Assembly: GCA_033977485.1 (NCBI GenBank)
Contig: CM066988.1
Span: forward strand, 30,438,001 to 30,502,000
Length of the DNA: 64,000 nt
Source of the DNA: Hydrangea macrophylla
Lineage: Eukaryota; Streptophyta; Magnoliopsida; Cornales; Hydrangeaceae
Reading direction: 5' to 3'
How positions within the stretch are numbered: position 1 is the first letter of the stretch; the number at the start of each line of letters is the position of its first letter. Under the pieces are notes generated by a model, which was given only the letters and a program-made list of their open reading frames with translations, was not told the origin of the DNA and ran no database searches. The translations under genes were made by a program, and so were the position numbers. Positions 21,760 through 32,718 of the stretch are shown here, piece by piece.

Positions 21760-23120
21760 TGCCACACCCTAGAGTAGCAAAAGTAGAAAAATGTTTAAAA
21801 AAATTTAGGTCAGTAGGTCATGATTGGTGAAGTCATATAATTGTCTACACCACACAGATCCAAATAATAGATATGGATACAAGATAAATGATTTCAAGTT
21901 CAGCATTGTATATATGTCGCAAGGTTACTAAATTATTACATCTATGTCTTACAATAAATAAAAACACTAGAGTGTTTAAGACAATATATGCCAATTACAA
22001 AACATATATATAGACGTAAAGTAACAATGGTATAATCCTAGTCTTTAGCAGGTGTAGTTGTAGTCATCGGCATAGAAGTCTACCTTCATCGATCATCCAT
22101 CAGGGTAACCTTCCATGGCATCGCCACATGAAGCGTAGAAGTCTTCACCCATAGGTCATTCTCCTGTATAGTCATAAATTAGGAAGGCTGGACGTGGGAA
22201 TATTCAATAGCATAAAATGCTGTTAGCTAATGAAAGCCGAGTGAGTAACATACTAATGAGGTATCAAAATTATGAATTGATTACAATATTGAGACGTCCT
22301 GAGCAAATTAAGAGTTATACCAATAATAATATCTTCTCTTTATTCAACTCATAAATAACCAACCATTAGTCCTCTTATTATGCAAAGACCAACATATTCT
22401 AGTAATTTGATTAACAACTTGACATTACGACTATCTGGATACACGCTCGACGGTAGTCTACATCTCTTTAGGAAACAACGTTGATCAAGGTATATCAGTC
22501 CATACAACACTATGGAGTTGCCATTGATCACATCCCACAACATAGGACACCACATTGATCAACGTACACCATTCTATGCTATGACTTATGTGGTCTATCT
22601 TAGGACCATTGATTGTAGTTTATATCACATTAGGACACAATGACAATCAACACCTGCCCTCTCAAGGCTATTGATTAGAGTCCACATCACTTTAGGACAC
22701 AACGTTAATCAATGCCCACCCACACACAATGTGCCACCCGTACCAAAGTTATACCGACCTACATGTAATCAAACTGACTCTTGACACTCCTATGTGGACA
22801 ACCCAATAGGATACAATAATAGTGACTAATTCGATCCATAACTTGATACCGTAACTAACATCATTATCAACCACACATTATTCTCAATGTTACTACATTA
22901 CATCATATCATTGTCTCTCTCCATACTCAAGCATCGTATATGGAAAGCGTAGTACAATATATAAATAGTTGACCAATTTATAGCATAAACAATAGGAATC
23001 ATCAACATTCAGTAAGTATCAATCGATTGGGAATGGGGTCCAAATGATTGGGTAAAAAGACCTTAACAATCGATTAAAAACTCATATAATCGATTGGGTC
23101 CTTTTACAAGATTGGTGTGG
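21760..23120 (-). repeat. Tekay/Del-like 3' LTR F, distal part
   Basis: Minus-strand LTR related to LTR E: its end, read on the minus strand, is GCTACTCTAGGGTGTGGCA, like GCTACTGCGGGGCGTGACA in E. The CTCGGCTTTC block is at about 22,240. Degenerate 60-75-bp repeats with TTTAGGACACAACGTTRATCAA lie at 22,450-22,710. It is interrupted at 23,120 by element B and resumes at 32,005. No gene. Confidence 0.75.
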
Positions 23121-25940
23121 TGTGGATATGCAGCCTCTGGGGTTCATCCCCTTCCAGGTTTCAAAATTGATTATTCTTTAAAGCATTTAAAAGAATAAAG
23201 TTTGGGAAAACGGATACAGAGTAGCCGCTTGGTCTTTAGAGAACCAAGGAACCCAATTTTGACTCACCCAAATGGATAAAGGGCACTGACCCTTCATAAC
23301 CAAAGAACTTGGCTCAGGGTTTTGGTACAATAGAGGAAGTAGCCTTTTTCACGACTAAAACACTGTCAACTCGCCTCATCTCTCGACGGGCCTCAATTAG
23401 CATCCAAATAATCATCTTATACTATGTTTAGTTCGATAGTGAATATTATGATAAGTATATTATGTTGCACAAGATTTTTGAAATAGAAGATCAAAAGATA
23501 AGATATCATTCATAAGATCTATGCCAAGTGTCACACAATGCAAGAGTGAAAGACCACACAAACTAACCTAGGAAAAATTATCTAATCACATATCAAATAA
23601 TCAAGTTTTCCTAATCTAAAGGGGACAAGTAATCAAGTTTTCCTAATCTAAAGGGGGCATGGATTGTTCTTGAAACAAATAATCAAAGAATACAAAATAT
23701 GCTTAGCAAGCTATAATGTATGTATGTTAAATCTTGAAACAAAAAAAGAAGATCCCTCAATCCCCGAGACGAATGAGAAATGAAGATTCATTTGAGGGAA
23801 AACATGAAGGTGTGATTAAATTCATTCCTTGTAATCTACTTAGATTAGGAGTTACAAAACCTCCAAATCTTACATAAATGCAATGCATGATCCTAGGATG
23901 TACAATATAGTAGTGTGTTTGTGCTCATGGATTTTCTAAAGTGATTTAGAAGTCTAAAATATGCATGAATGAATGAAGAATGTTATTTTAGGATATGTAC
24001 AAATGTGGTATTAACTACTTCCTAAGATATGGGCTAATTTGGATTGCAATGTGAACATCTAATCAAAGAATTATAGTAAAATATGCTTGTTGTGAATAGT
24101 GGACAGAACAATTAACTGATATTGCAAAAATGGAAAAGTGAGGATAGAAATGTTTGGAATTCATGCTTTTTTATGGAGATCAGCCCTACTATGTCTAGAA
24201 CATATATCAAAAAGCACAATCAATTAGAGGCCCATATTATATAGAAGGGTTTTGAAATGGAGGTTTTGGGAGTATATTTCCAGCACTAAATGGAGGTTAT
24301 AATCACTTGGAATAACAACATCAAACTCACCTTAAGAAATTCCAAAATCATTGGCAAGACTTTGTTTTATTTTGAACATAACTTCAAGAATTCTTGGAAA
24401 GTATTATATTTAGAATCATCATGTATCAAACATGTTTTTGACGTCAAGAGCTACTATTCATAAGGATTCAATCGCCTCAAACACCATGTCATCATCTAGA
24501 TGATCATAAATAAGTAATTAGAATATGAAAAAAAAAGAAATGGGATAAGGAGAGATGAACATATATGTAAACAAGCAAATAAGCAATCAATAGATGATAT
24601 TCAGTGAGATATCGGACTTGTAGCTTGGTATTTCACTCATATATAGTGACATTTGGACCTGGAAGTAGCATCCTATCTCATAAATACTAAAAAATGGTGG
24701 TTAGGAGCATGGAATGTGAAGTATTGATGAGAGTAATGAAAGAAAAAAAGTTTGTAACTCACTTCTCTATAGAAAATCAGTAGCTTGGAGCTCACTTTCT
24801 CTCTTCTAAAACTTATCTAACCCTATCTCTCTCTACAACTTTCTCTAGAACTTGTATTTGCCACCCCAAAATGAAGAGTCAAGGGGGGTTTATATAGGCC
24901 AATTTTGGGGTTAGTTTGGAATTTATAAAGTGCTCTCATTGGTCCCAAACATCTGCAAACAAGAAACTACGTCGTTTTGGCTTTCAATCATTCAATTTGG
25001 ACCCTCTAATTAAATTACAAAAATGGACTGCTCTGGGAGAGAGTGCTACGGTAGCACTGGGCCTATGCCATGGTGGTAGTGGGTTGTTTCCATGGCTGTA
25101 CTACTCCTCAGATGCCCAGATTATTCTCTTTAGGCCCTCAGAGGTTCTGGTATTTGCAAAAAGACCCTATTTCATCCGAAATTCTCAAAAAATGCGTATG
25201 AACTCCAAATTGAGCTTACGATATACTATTGGAAAGGTAATAGAGTCTAAATTACATAAAAAATAACTTAGATATAGGTTATATAAAAAAGTTTTGCGAT
25301 ATTTTCAAAAAAAGCCAATTTTATCACCTTTTTTACCTTTAGAAATTCATAATAAATCTGTTTTAAATCTAGAAATTATGTGCGATATATCGTTGGAAAG
25401 CTATCGACCTCTAGTATCCATAAAAAATGTTTGAAAAATGAGACAGTGCTCTAGTCTCCGAGTCAACTTTTAGGTCAAACCGGAGATCTCCAAGAAGTTC
25501 TGGGAACCTCTAGGAGATCCCAGGAACTGACGCTTTCGTCCAATCTTCTTTTAAAACTTGTTTTTTTTACTTTTCACATGATCTAGGGCATTCTCAAAAT
25601 TTTAGGGCTAATTCGGATGATTTCAGTCAAACCCTGGTCAAACCTTGGTCAAACCAATCAACGGTGACTTTTCAGAAACTTTCGGGGGTTTCTTAGAGTT
25701 GACGATTTTATCTAATTTTGATTTAAAAATCATTTTATTAAATTTATTATGACGTATCATGTTTCTAGAACTTTTGGTCCAAATCTAGAAGTGTTTGGGC
25801 TTTTAGGGGCATTTTGGTCGTTTATTCCACTTTCTGAGCATTTTTGGGAGATAGAACTAACTTCCAAGCGTCCTTTTCGAGTTTTTTTCGATCATTCGTC
25901 AACCACCAAGCTATGGTCCTCCTAAATATGATAGAAAACA
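23121..25940 (-). repeat. 3' LTR of element B
   Basis: Aligns along LTR A from TGTGGATA to within about 20 bp of the outer end, where the TGTAGACACCCC terminus is replaced. A TATA box (minus TATATAAA) is at 24,889-24,896. A decayed GC-rich triplicate lies at 25,047-25,115 and TTTGACC motifs near 25,630. The open frame at 24,916-25,266 is not shared with sister LTRs and is not considered a gene. Confidence 0.8.
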
Positions 25941-26559
25941 ATACTTTCTGAGCATTGTGGTCATTTGCCCCTCTTTGGCATGAACTTGCCAGGCAACGCA
26001 TGTCACAAGTGAGTGCCAAAGCTTTGAAGAGATAGATCCTTTTGAAGGCTATAGATTTAGGATAAAAGTGTTGCAAAGATGCAAGGATAAAAATGTGATG
26101 CTAATGTTGGTGTTGGAAAGCTCTTCATGACCTACCTACGTATCCCTAAGGAATCAGACCGGGATGTTGTTCGGGCAAACACAGAACAAAACCACACATG
26201 CAAATGCACAATAGAATAGGCACACGCTATGCTATAAGAAAGATTTGCAATGCATGGATGTGATAAGGATGTGCACTGAGTCGCATCATGCCTGGTGTTG
26301 TATTATAAAGTGCTTGTGGTCCTAGTATACGTGTTTTGTGTATTTTTCACTCTCAATGGGCTTTATGTGCGCATTTTATGGTGATAAAGATCCTAGCATG
26401 AGCTAGTTCTATGGGTATGCCACTCCTAGTGAGCTTGTGCTATGCTAATATTTTGACTCTAATGTGGTGGTTAACTTGGATAAAGGTGTCAAGGTTCTTA
26501 AGACCCTAGGCCTCGGGGCAAACTTTTTGCATTTTGGGAAACGTGCTTTATGAGTGATT

Positions 26560-26890
26560 GTACTCAGACATGAAAACCCTAGTAATGGACATGGAAGCCC
26601 TAAGATGAGGGACATGGAGGCCCGAGATGATTGACAGACATGGAACTCCTAAACGATGGACATGGAAGCCCAATATATCAAGCGACGAATGTGGAAGCCC
26701 TGAACAATAGACATAGAAGCCCAAGATTTCACGTGATGGATGTGGAAGCCCTATTAATGGACATGGAATCCCAAGATGTCAAGCAGCAACCATGAAAGCC
26801 TTAAGATGAGGGACATGGAGGCCCCGAGATGATTGACAGACATGGAAATCCCAAATATCAAAGGGTAGAAGGGGTAGCCTGAGATGACTG
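26560..26890. repeat. Minisatellite GGACATGGAAGCCC
   Basis: About ten copies of GGACATGGAAGCCC(TAAGAT) spaced about 28-40 bp. A higher-order copy exists: GGACATGGAGGCCC with GAGATGATTGACAGACATGG at 26,603 recurs about 210 bp on, at 26,812. Confidence 0.85.
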
Positions 26891-26924
26891 ATGGATACAA
26901 AAGTCCTACCCTAATCTAAAGGGT

Positions 26925-27520
26925 TTACAATGAAAGATTTGCCTCAATCTAGAGGGAGGATGACAATAGATTTACCTCAATCTAGAGGACTAATGATGAT
27001 AGATTCCCCTCAATCTAAAGGGTTGATAACGAATGACTTCCCTCAATATAGAGGGCTAATATATTTGCCTCAATATAGAGGGCTAATAATGAATGACTTA
27101 CCTCAATCTAGAGGGCTGAGCAGTTTGCCTCAATCTAGGGGGCTTTTAATGAGAGATTTGCCTCAATCTAGGGGGCTTTCAACGAGAGGTTTGCCTCAAT
27201 CTATAGGGCTTTCAACGAAAGGTTTGCCTCAAACTTTAAGGCTTTCAATGAGAGATTTGCCTCAATCTAGGGGGCTTTCAAAGAGAGATTTGCCTCAATC
27301 TAGGGGGTTTTCAATGACAAGTTTGCCTCAATCTACATTCTACAGGGCTTTCAATGAAAGGTTTGCCTTAATTTGGGGGGGCTTTCAAAGAGAGACTTGC
27401 CTCAATCTATAGGCCTTTCAACAAGAGATTTGCCTCAATCTACAAGTCTTTCAACGAAATGTTTACCTCAATCTATAGGCTTCCAACGAGAGATTTGCCT
27501 TAATCTAGGGGCCTTCTGAA
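26925..27520. repeat. Minisatellite TTTGCCTCAATCTAGAGGGCTTTCAA
   Basis: About 18 units of 30-34 bp. Because many units are 33 bp, the array reads as an open frame (26,930-27,412) with an 11-residue repeat containing L-P-Q-S-R-G-L. It is a by-product of the period and has no family resemblance. Confidence 0.9.
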
Positions 27521-27784
27521 ATACGAGTATCATGTCTGATGGAATTGTGTTAAATTAAGAGCAAAGGGACAAGCACAATGTATTCAAGCGAAGGATGATT
27601 AAGACTAATGGGTTGCACAACAGTACTAACATAAAGGGAATGAACAGATTATAGTTTAAATGAGATTGATAAACTGAATGTACTTTTGAATGAGAATGAT
27701 GAACACGATATGTTTTGAATGAGTGTGACGTTAAACTAGTGATGATTACCGAAATGTCAATGTATGAATCAAGAAAACAAGTCG

Positions 27785-28045
27785 ATAGGGAACTACTGTG
27801 ACTATCATGGGTTGGACCAACGGTTGGACAAACTGTGATCAGAAGAATTGATGATGTACTAATGAAGGTGATGAGTCAACAGTGAACGACTGTGACTGCC
27901 ATAGATTAGATCAACAGTTAGACTAATGGTGATTAGAAGAACTGACTATGTACTAATTGAGGTGACGAGTCGATAATGAACTACTATAACTGTCATGAAA
28001 ATGATTGATGGTTGGACTAACCATGATTAAAAGAACTGACGATGT
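27785..28045. repeat. ~94-bp tandem repeat, three units
   Basis: Units starting GAACTACTGTGACT, GAACGACTGTGACT and GAACTACTATAACT at about 27,790, 27,883 and 27,977. Each carries GGTTGGACYAA and AGAAGAAYTGAYGATGTA. Confidence 0.8.
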
Positions 28046-28214
28046 ATAGATCAATAAGCCTGTTGAGGATAAATTGAATCTACTAGGGATGAAGAAAATG
28101 CACCCACTCATATAGGAGTAAAGGTATCATTCTAATTTGGACGAAGGATATAGAGATGATCTACAGCGGCTAGGTTTTTGACATTGATGGAGGATGATGA
28201 CCAATAGCTACTCC

Positions 28215-28700
28215 TAGAATTATTTTGTATAAAAGAAGATCAATAGTTACTAATAGGAATTATATGGTGCGGAAGATGATCAATAGCCACTTATGGACTT
28301 ACGTTGTATGAACGAGAGAGGGTAATCAATAGCCACTCATAGACTTATGTTGCATGAACGAAGGAAGAGAGTCAACACCCACTCATGGACTTATGTTGCA
28401 TGAATGATGGAAGACCATCAATAGCCACTCATGGACTTATGTTGCTTGAGCAAAAGATGATGATCAACAGCCACTCACGGACTTATGTTGCTTGAGTGAA
28501 AGATGATGATCAATAGCCACTCATGGACTTATGTTGCTTGTTCGAAAGATGATGACCAACAGCCACTCATGGACTTATGTTGCATGAAGAAAGATGATAA
28601 TCAATAGTCACTCATGGACTTATATTGCATGAAGAAAGAAGATAATGAACAACCACTCATAGACTTGTGTTGCATGAGCGAAGATAGATGGTCAACTCTT
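28215..28700. repeat. ~45-60-bp tandem repeat with CAATAGCCACTCATGGACTT
   Basis: About nine units of CAATAGCCACTCATGGACTT followed by ATGTTGCATGARCGAAAGATGATGA. It is the fourth distinct array of element B's 3' region. The bases between arrays, and from 28,700 to 29,250, hold no gene. Confidence 0.85.
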
Positions 28701-29249
28701 GGTGGTTTGGAAAGGAATAAAATTTGCCGTTGTCCCAAATTTGTACACTTCTCATGCTGACACCTTGACTGGTTCAGTAATGGTGATCGGTACTTATGCT
28801 TGTTTCCATAGATTTTGTAATTGAGAATCACCTTAAATCCACACATTTGAGACCATCAAGACAAATGGCCATGATAGGAATAATGATGACAAGGAAAGTT
28901 GGTCTGGTTTATATGAACTTCAATCTCTGATACACTTTTATTGACTCAACCAAAGAAGGATTGACTCATCAAAAGTAATGGCATGAAGCACCCAAATTGC
29001 CATAATTTAATGTGTCTTTGTCATAAACGATGTACCGCTTTCCTTATATGTACACTTCTTATCTTTTTGTGGTAGCACTCTGTTGATAAATCTAAGTTTT
29101 GAAGACTCCTCCCTAAAATCTAGCCAATTATTTGCTTATCCAAAGTGTGCTTTGAATTATTGCCCTAGCTTTAAGAACAAAAGATGCCCTAATATTTCAA
29201 TCTTTTTCAAAATAACTTGGCGACTTAAAAATTTTCCCTTGGTGTGAAG

Positions 29250-30260
29250 GGATTGTTAGGCAAATGAAGTTTGCCTCTAATTCGAAGTGTAGGAAGTGGG
29301 ATTCATAGGAAAATGAGGTACGTGATCTAAGTTTGCCCTTCGTTTGGATGATGATTCATTGGAGGTTTTGGGCAAGTGAGGTAGGTGACCAAAGTTTGCC
29401 CCTTATATGAATAGTAAAATTCAGGCAAACGAGGCGAGTAGCCAAAGTTTGCCCCTATTATGGAAGGTGATTTTTGGCTCAAGGTTAGGACCGTAACATT
29501 TTATCTCTCAAAAGCTCATAACGTTTTCCTAGGCACTTGTGAAGTAACCTAGCGATCTCTCTTATCACTTTTGTTATTTCTCACTTTGGATTTAGCTCTA
29601 ATTTTTGCCCAGGCATCCTTTTGAATTTTTGACCTAGCGGGCCATCTTTGCTTCCTTTTTGAAAGTCTGCCTACGTACCCCCGAGTGGGGATCGTAGTTT
29701 GGACTAGGACCTTGAAAGAAGAGGGGTTAATGGTGGTGTCAACCAAAATGATGCAGTTGCCTACGTATCTTGGAGTAGGAGTTCGGTCGCGCGTAGTTCA
29801 AAGCCAATGGTCTTTATAGAAATAAGGTATAAGGGTTTTCTAAACCAATCGTCAAAGAAGTTCAAACTTGGGTTATTTGTGGTAGCCTTGAATAAGAGGA
29901 TTTAGTTTCGATCTCCCTCTCTTTTCTTTTTGTTTTGACAATTGATTCTTTTCACTTCCGCCTAGCCAGTTAATTTTTCTTTTTAGGTAGTTGATTAATG
30001 TAAGATCTTTCGATCACAATCTCAAAATTCCAGAACATACATGTCACCTCTTGGAATTTGTTTGTGATCATTCTGAGCCTTTTTAAAATGTGATCTAGGC
30101 ACATTCTTGTGATGTACCTTGAAGCGTGCAATTCTCTCATTTGTCTCATCAAAATTTCTTTCTCTTTATTACATTTTCTCTATCATTTTGACTTGCTAGG
30201 GTCAGATTTCAGAAATCAACACTTTTCTAACTCTAAATTTTGCCTAGGTGCCCTTTTCAG
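29250..30260. repeat. Block shared with element A 3' region, partly duplicated
   Basis: Repeats 3,478-4,000 in the same orientation: GGCAAACGAGGC...TTTGCCCCTA units at 29,269-29,455, the TAGCTCTAATTTTTGCCCAGG block, and CTACGTACCCCCGAG near 29,670. A second copy of the TTTTGCCTAGGTGCCCTTTTC...CTAGCGAGC block lies at 30,235-30,280. No gene between 29,250 and 30,950. Confidence 0.75.
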
Positions 30261-30954
30261 GTTTTCAATCTAGCGAGCTTTTCTTTTCTCTTTTTTTTTT
30301 CCTTTTTTTTTGAAGGAGAGAAGAAACTCATTGAAAATGTTTGGCTACCATCAAGGACTAAGTATACATTGCTTTCAATCAGAAAGATTTGTATGACTCT
30401 CAATTGGATTAGGCTTAAGATTTAAAAATGGTAGGAAAAGGGTGTTGGGCAAGCCCCAAGTCAGTTCCAAGTATGTCTTTTTGAGATTTGAGCAAAAGCA
30501 TTTTTAAATTCTTAGAGAAAGACTATTAAATTCTTGGCTCTTCTTTGGTGTCAGTGCAAAATAGACTTTGACCTCTCAGGATTCTTTTTGATGCAAAAAT
30601 TTATTAGTAGAGTAATATCTATGGTAATTTGAAAAGAATACATTTTCAATTCAATGATTCATACATTTATGACTAGACACATCAAGTTAAGAAAAATGAG
30701 ATTTCATTCTATCATAAGAGAAGGATTGTATTTCTTGGTATAGAATTAATTGAACTTAAAAAAAGACGGACTCAACCATAGGATTAAACTTGAAACAAAC
30801 TCAGAACATAGAACAATCTCGACTTGACTCGACCTGGTCGCAAATGGAGTGTCACAGTGACTCGCTGATTTTATTTTTTTTTTCTTTTTTTGAAAGAGCA
30901 TCCTCATTTATTTTGCTAGCAAAAGTCCCAAACACTATCACTTCACTTGCACAT

Positions 30955-31570
30955 GGTCAACATTCATGGGCCTCAGCGAAGGGGATGGTTTGAACAGATA
31001 AGCCAGGGGCTTTAGTTTCAATAAAGCTGACATTTTGGTTGACATAGTGTTGGATGAGTGATGGCTTGACGATTTTTTGATTGGCGATGTCTTGAATATC
31101 ATGGCAAAGGTACATGCAGCTGTCGGTGTCATGGCTTGGGCCTTGGGGGTAGGCACAACATTTGGACAGGTCACAATTAGGCACAGGGATATCAGCACGA
31201 GGCTAAAGGAGTTGGAGGTGCCCCTTTTTGCTGAGATTTTCAAGGATTACAGATAGCGGCATACCCAGGTTGTCGAAGGTTCTTGGGTTTTGGGCTTTGT
31301 TAAATTTTGATTTTAAGTGGGTCCTCAGAGTGGCTCTTGGGTTTGGATATGGACTCGGATTACCAAGGGTAGGGTATGGGCTTAGATACAAGTAGATATT
31401 TGAATGTAGAAACGGGCTTGGATAGATGGCACTGGGTAACCCATACTTCCCTCTTTCAATGCTCTGCACCATCTTCTCAAATTGACTTACCCTTAAACTT
31501 AGCTGCTCAACAGTGGTTTATAGTTTGTTCACTTTCTCTTCCAAAGCTTGTTAGGCCATTGGTAGGTTTA
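30955..31570 (-). pseudogene. gag: Gag scrap of element B
   Basis: Minus-strand relic of the Gag C-terminal half. A piece near 31,240-31,470 ends K-K-G-H-L-Q-L-L. Another frame from 31,184 holds the zinc-knuckle-like C-D-L-S-K-C-C-A-Y...S-H-D-T-D-S-C module, close to element A's Gag. The two are out of frame and the Gag core is missing. Downstream it joins directly to the 3' region, so pol was deleted. Confidence 0.7.
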
Positions 31571-31604
31571 TGATAGCCTGGGCTAGCCCATGATCAAGAC
31601 AATG

Positions 31605-32004
31605 AATCCAGGGAGGTACTTTTCACATGATCTAGAGAGTTCGTGGAACTTTTTGTAAAATGATTTAGGTGAAATCCTAGTCAACCTTGGTCAAACCGAT
31701 CAACGGGGACATTCCGAAAACTTCCGGGACTCCCGGGGGTCAATGGGAGCTACGATTTCATCTGATTTTACTTTAAAACTCATTTTATTACTTTTCATAT
31801 GATGTAGTGTTTTCTTGAACTTTTGGTCCAAATTTGGGAGTGTTTCGGCTCTCAGGGTCATTTTGATAATTTATACCACTTTTTTTAGCATTGTTGGGAG
31901 ATAGAACTAACTTCTAGGAGTCCTTTTTGAGTCTTTTTTATCATCATGAGCCACCAAACTATGGGTCTACTAAATCTGATAGCCGACAAAATGGGGTGTC
32001 TACA
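31605..32004 (-). repeat. 5' LTR remnant of element B (~400 bp)
   Basis: Matches only the outer 400 bp of LTR A, ending with the intact terminus TGTAGACACCCCATTTTGTC on the minus strand. The TATA region, R, U5 and PBS are gone. The junction to gag sequence is at about 31,605. Confidence 0.8.
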
Positions 32005-32718
32005 TGGGGTTCCATCAATTGGAACCCTTCCAATCAATTGGGTTGTTGTCTTCTTCCCAAAACTAGCAGAGACGAAATTGGAATTTACGGGGATATATTA
32101 TACCCATTCTTTCTTATCAAAACATATGTAAACAAGCCTAAAAATGCCACTGAGTATGGAACTCACCTGAAGTTTCAGGTCGCGGTGACGATCCTCGATA
32201 GAACTCGGAGTGTTTTTGTAAACTTTCTTCTCTTCTCTTTCTTCTTTCTGTCTTCTCTCCTCTTTTTTCTTCTGCTTCTATCTTTCTTTCTTCTCTTCTA
32301 ATCCTTCATCCTCTTCCTCGTCTTCCTGAAGTATGTGTGTGTTTGGATGTATATATATGTATGTGTTTGAGTGTGTAACTATCTCTTTTTCTCTCTGAAA
32401 CAAACATAACCCTACCATATATATTTATAAAGGGAGGGGTATATATAGGAGAGGGTAACAAACCATGGTCACACAATGTAAACTTGGTGCCCAAGTTCTA
32501 TCCCATTCAATCGATTGGATGGGGTTCAATTGATTGATTACAGGCGGTCAAGCTCAATCGATTAAGTGCAATCCAATCAATTGGTTGGAGATCCTTGATA
32601 ATCGATTAGATCTAATCAATTAGTTGGAGATTGCAAGAGAGGTTAGGGCAATCATACTGAATCTCATTTATATATAAAGGCATACAAAAGTACATAAACA
32701 ATGCGGGTGTTTCTAACA
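32005..32718 (-). repeat. Tekay/Del-like 3' LTR F, proximal part
   Basis: The U3/R part of LTR F. Its outer end, read on the minus strand, is TGTTAGAAACACCCGC, preceded by AATTTCAAGGATGAAATC, as at the end of Tekay-type pol. It contains CAATCGATTG-type palindromes, TATA boxes and AGGTGAGT (plus 32,161-32,168). The plus-strand frame at 31,927-32,301 crosses the insertion junction and is not a gene. Confidence 0.7.
32418..32625 (-). promoter_or_regulatory. LTR F core promoter with ATCGAT-centred palindromes
   Basis: On the minus strand, CCTATATATACC (32,439-32,449) and TTTATAAATATATATGG (32,414-32,430) are TATA candidates. Upstream at 32,503-32,625 lie six to eight copies of CAATCGATTG, CAATTGATTG and AATCGATTA. 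More copies occur downstream at 32,018-32,050 and 23,020-23,100. Confidence 0.5.

Larger units (their letters stand above)
23121..32004 (-). mobile_element. Non-autonomous deletion derivative of the Tat family (element B)
   Basis: An 8.9 kb minus-strand element inserted in LTR F. It has a long 3' LTR (23,121-25,940), a 3' region made of four tandem arrays, blocks shared with element A's 3' region, a scrap of gag and about 400 bp of 5' LTR. Protease, RT, RNase H and integrase are absent. Flanks TGTGG (23,116-23,120) and TGGGG (32,005-32,009) look like a 5-bp target duplication with one change. Loss of PBS and most of the 5' LTR means this copy is dead. Confidence 0.75.

Noticed and set aside
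24916..25266. 116-residue plus-strand frame in LTR B
   Set aside because: Antisense to the LTR and broken in LTRs A and D.
26930..27412. 160-residue open frame with an L-P-Q-S-R-G-L repeat
   Set aside because: It is produced by a 33-bp minisatellite whose unit is a multiple of three; it ends when the unit length changes and no domain is visible.
26925..28700. CRISPR-like regular repeats
   Set aside because: Units are contiguous and diverged with no unique spacers, in a plant retroelement.
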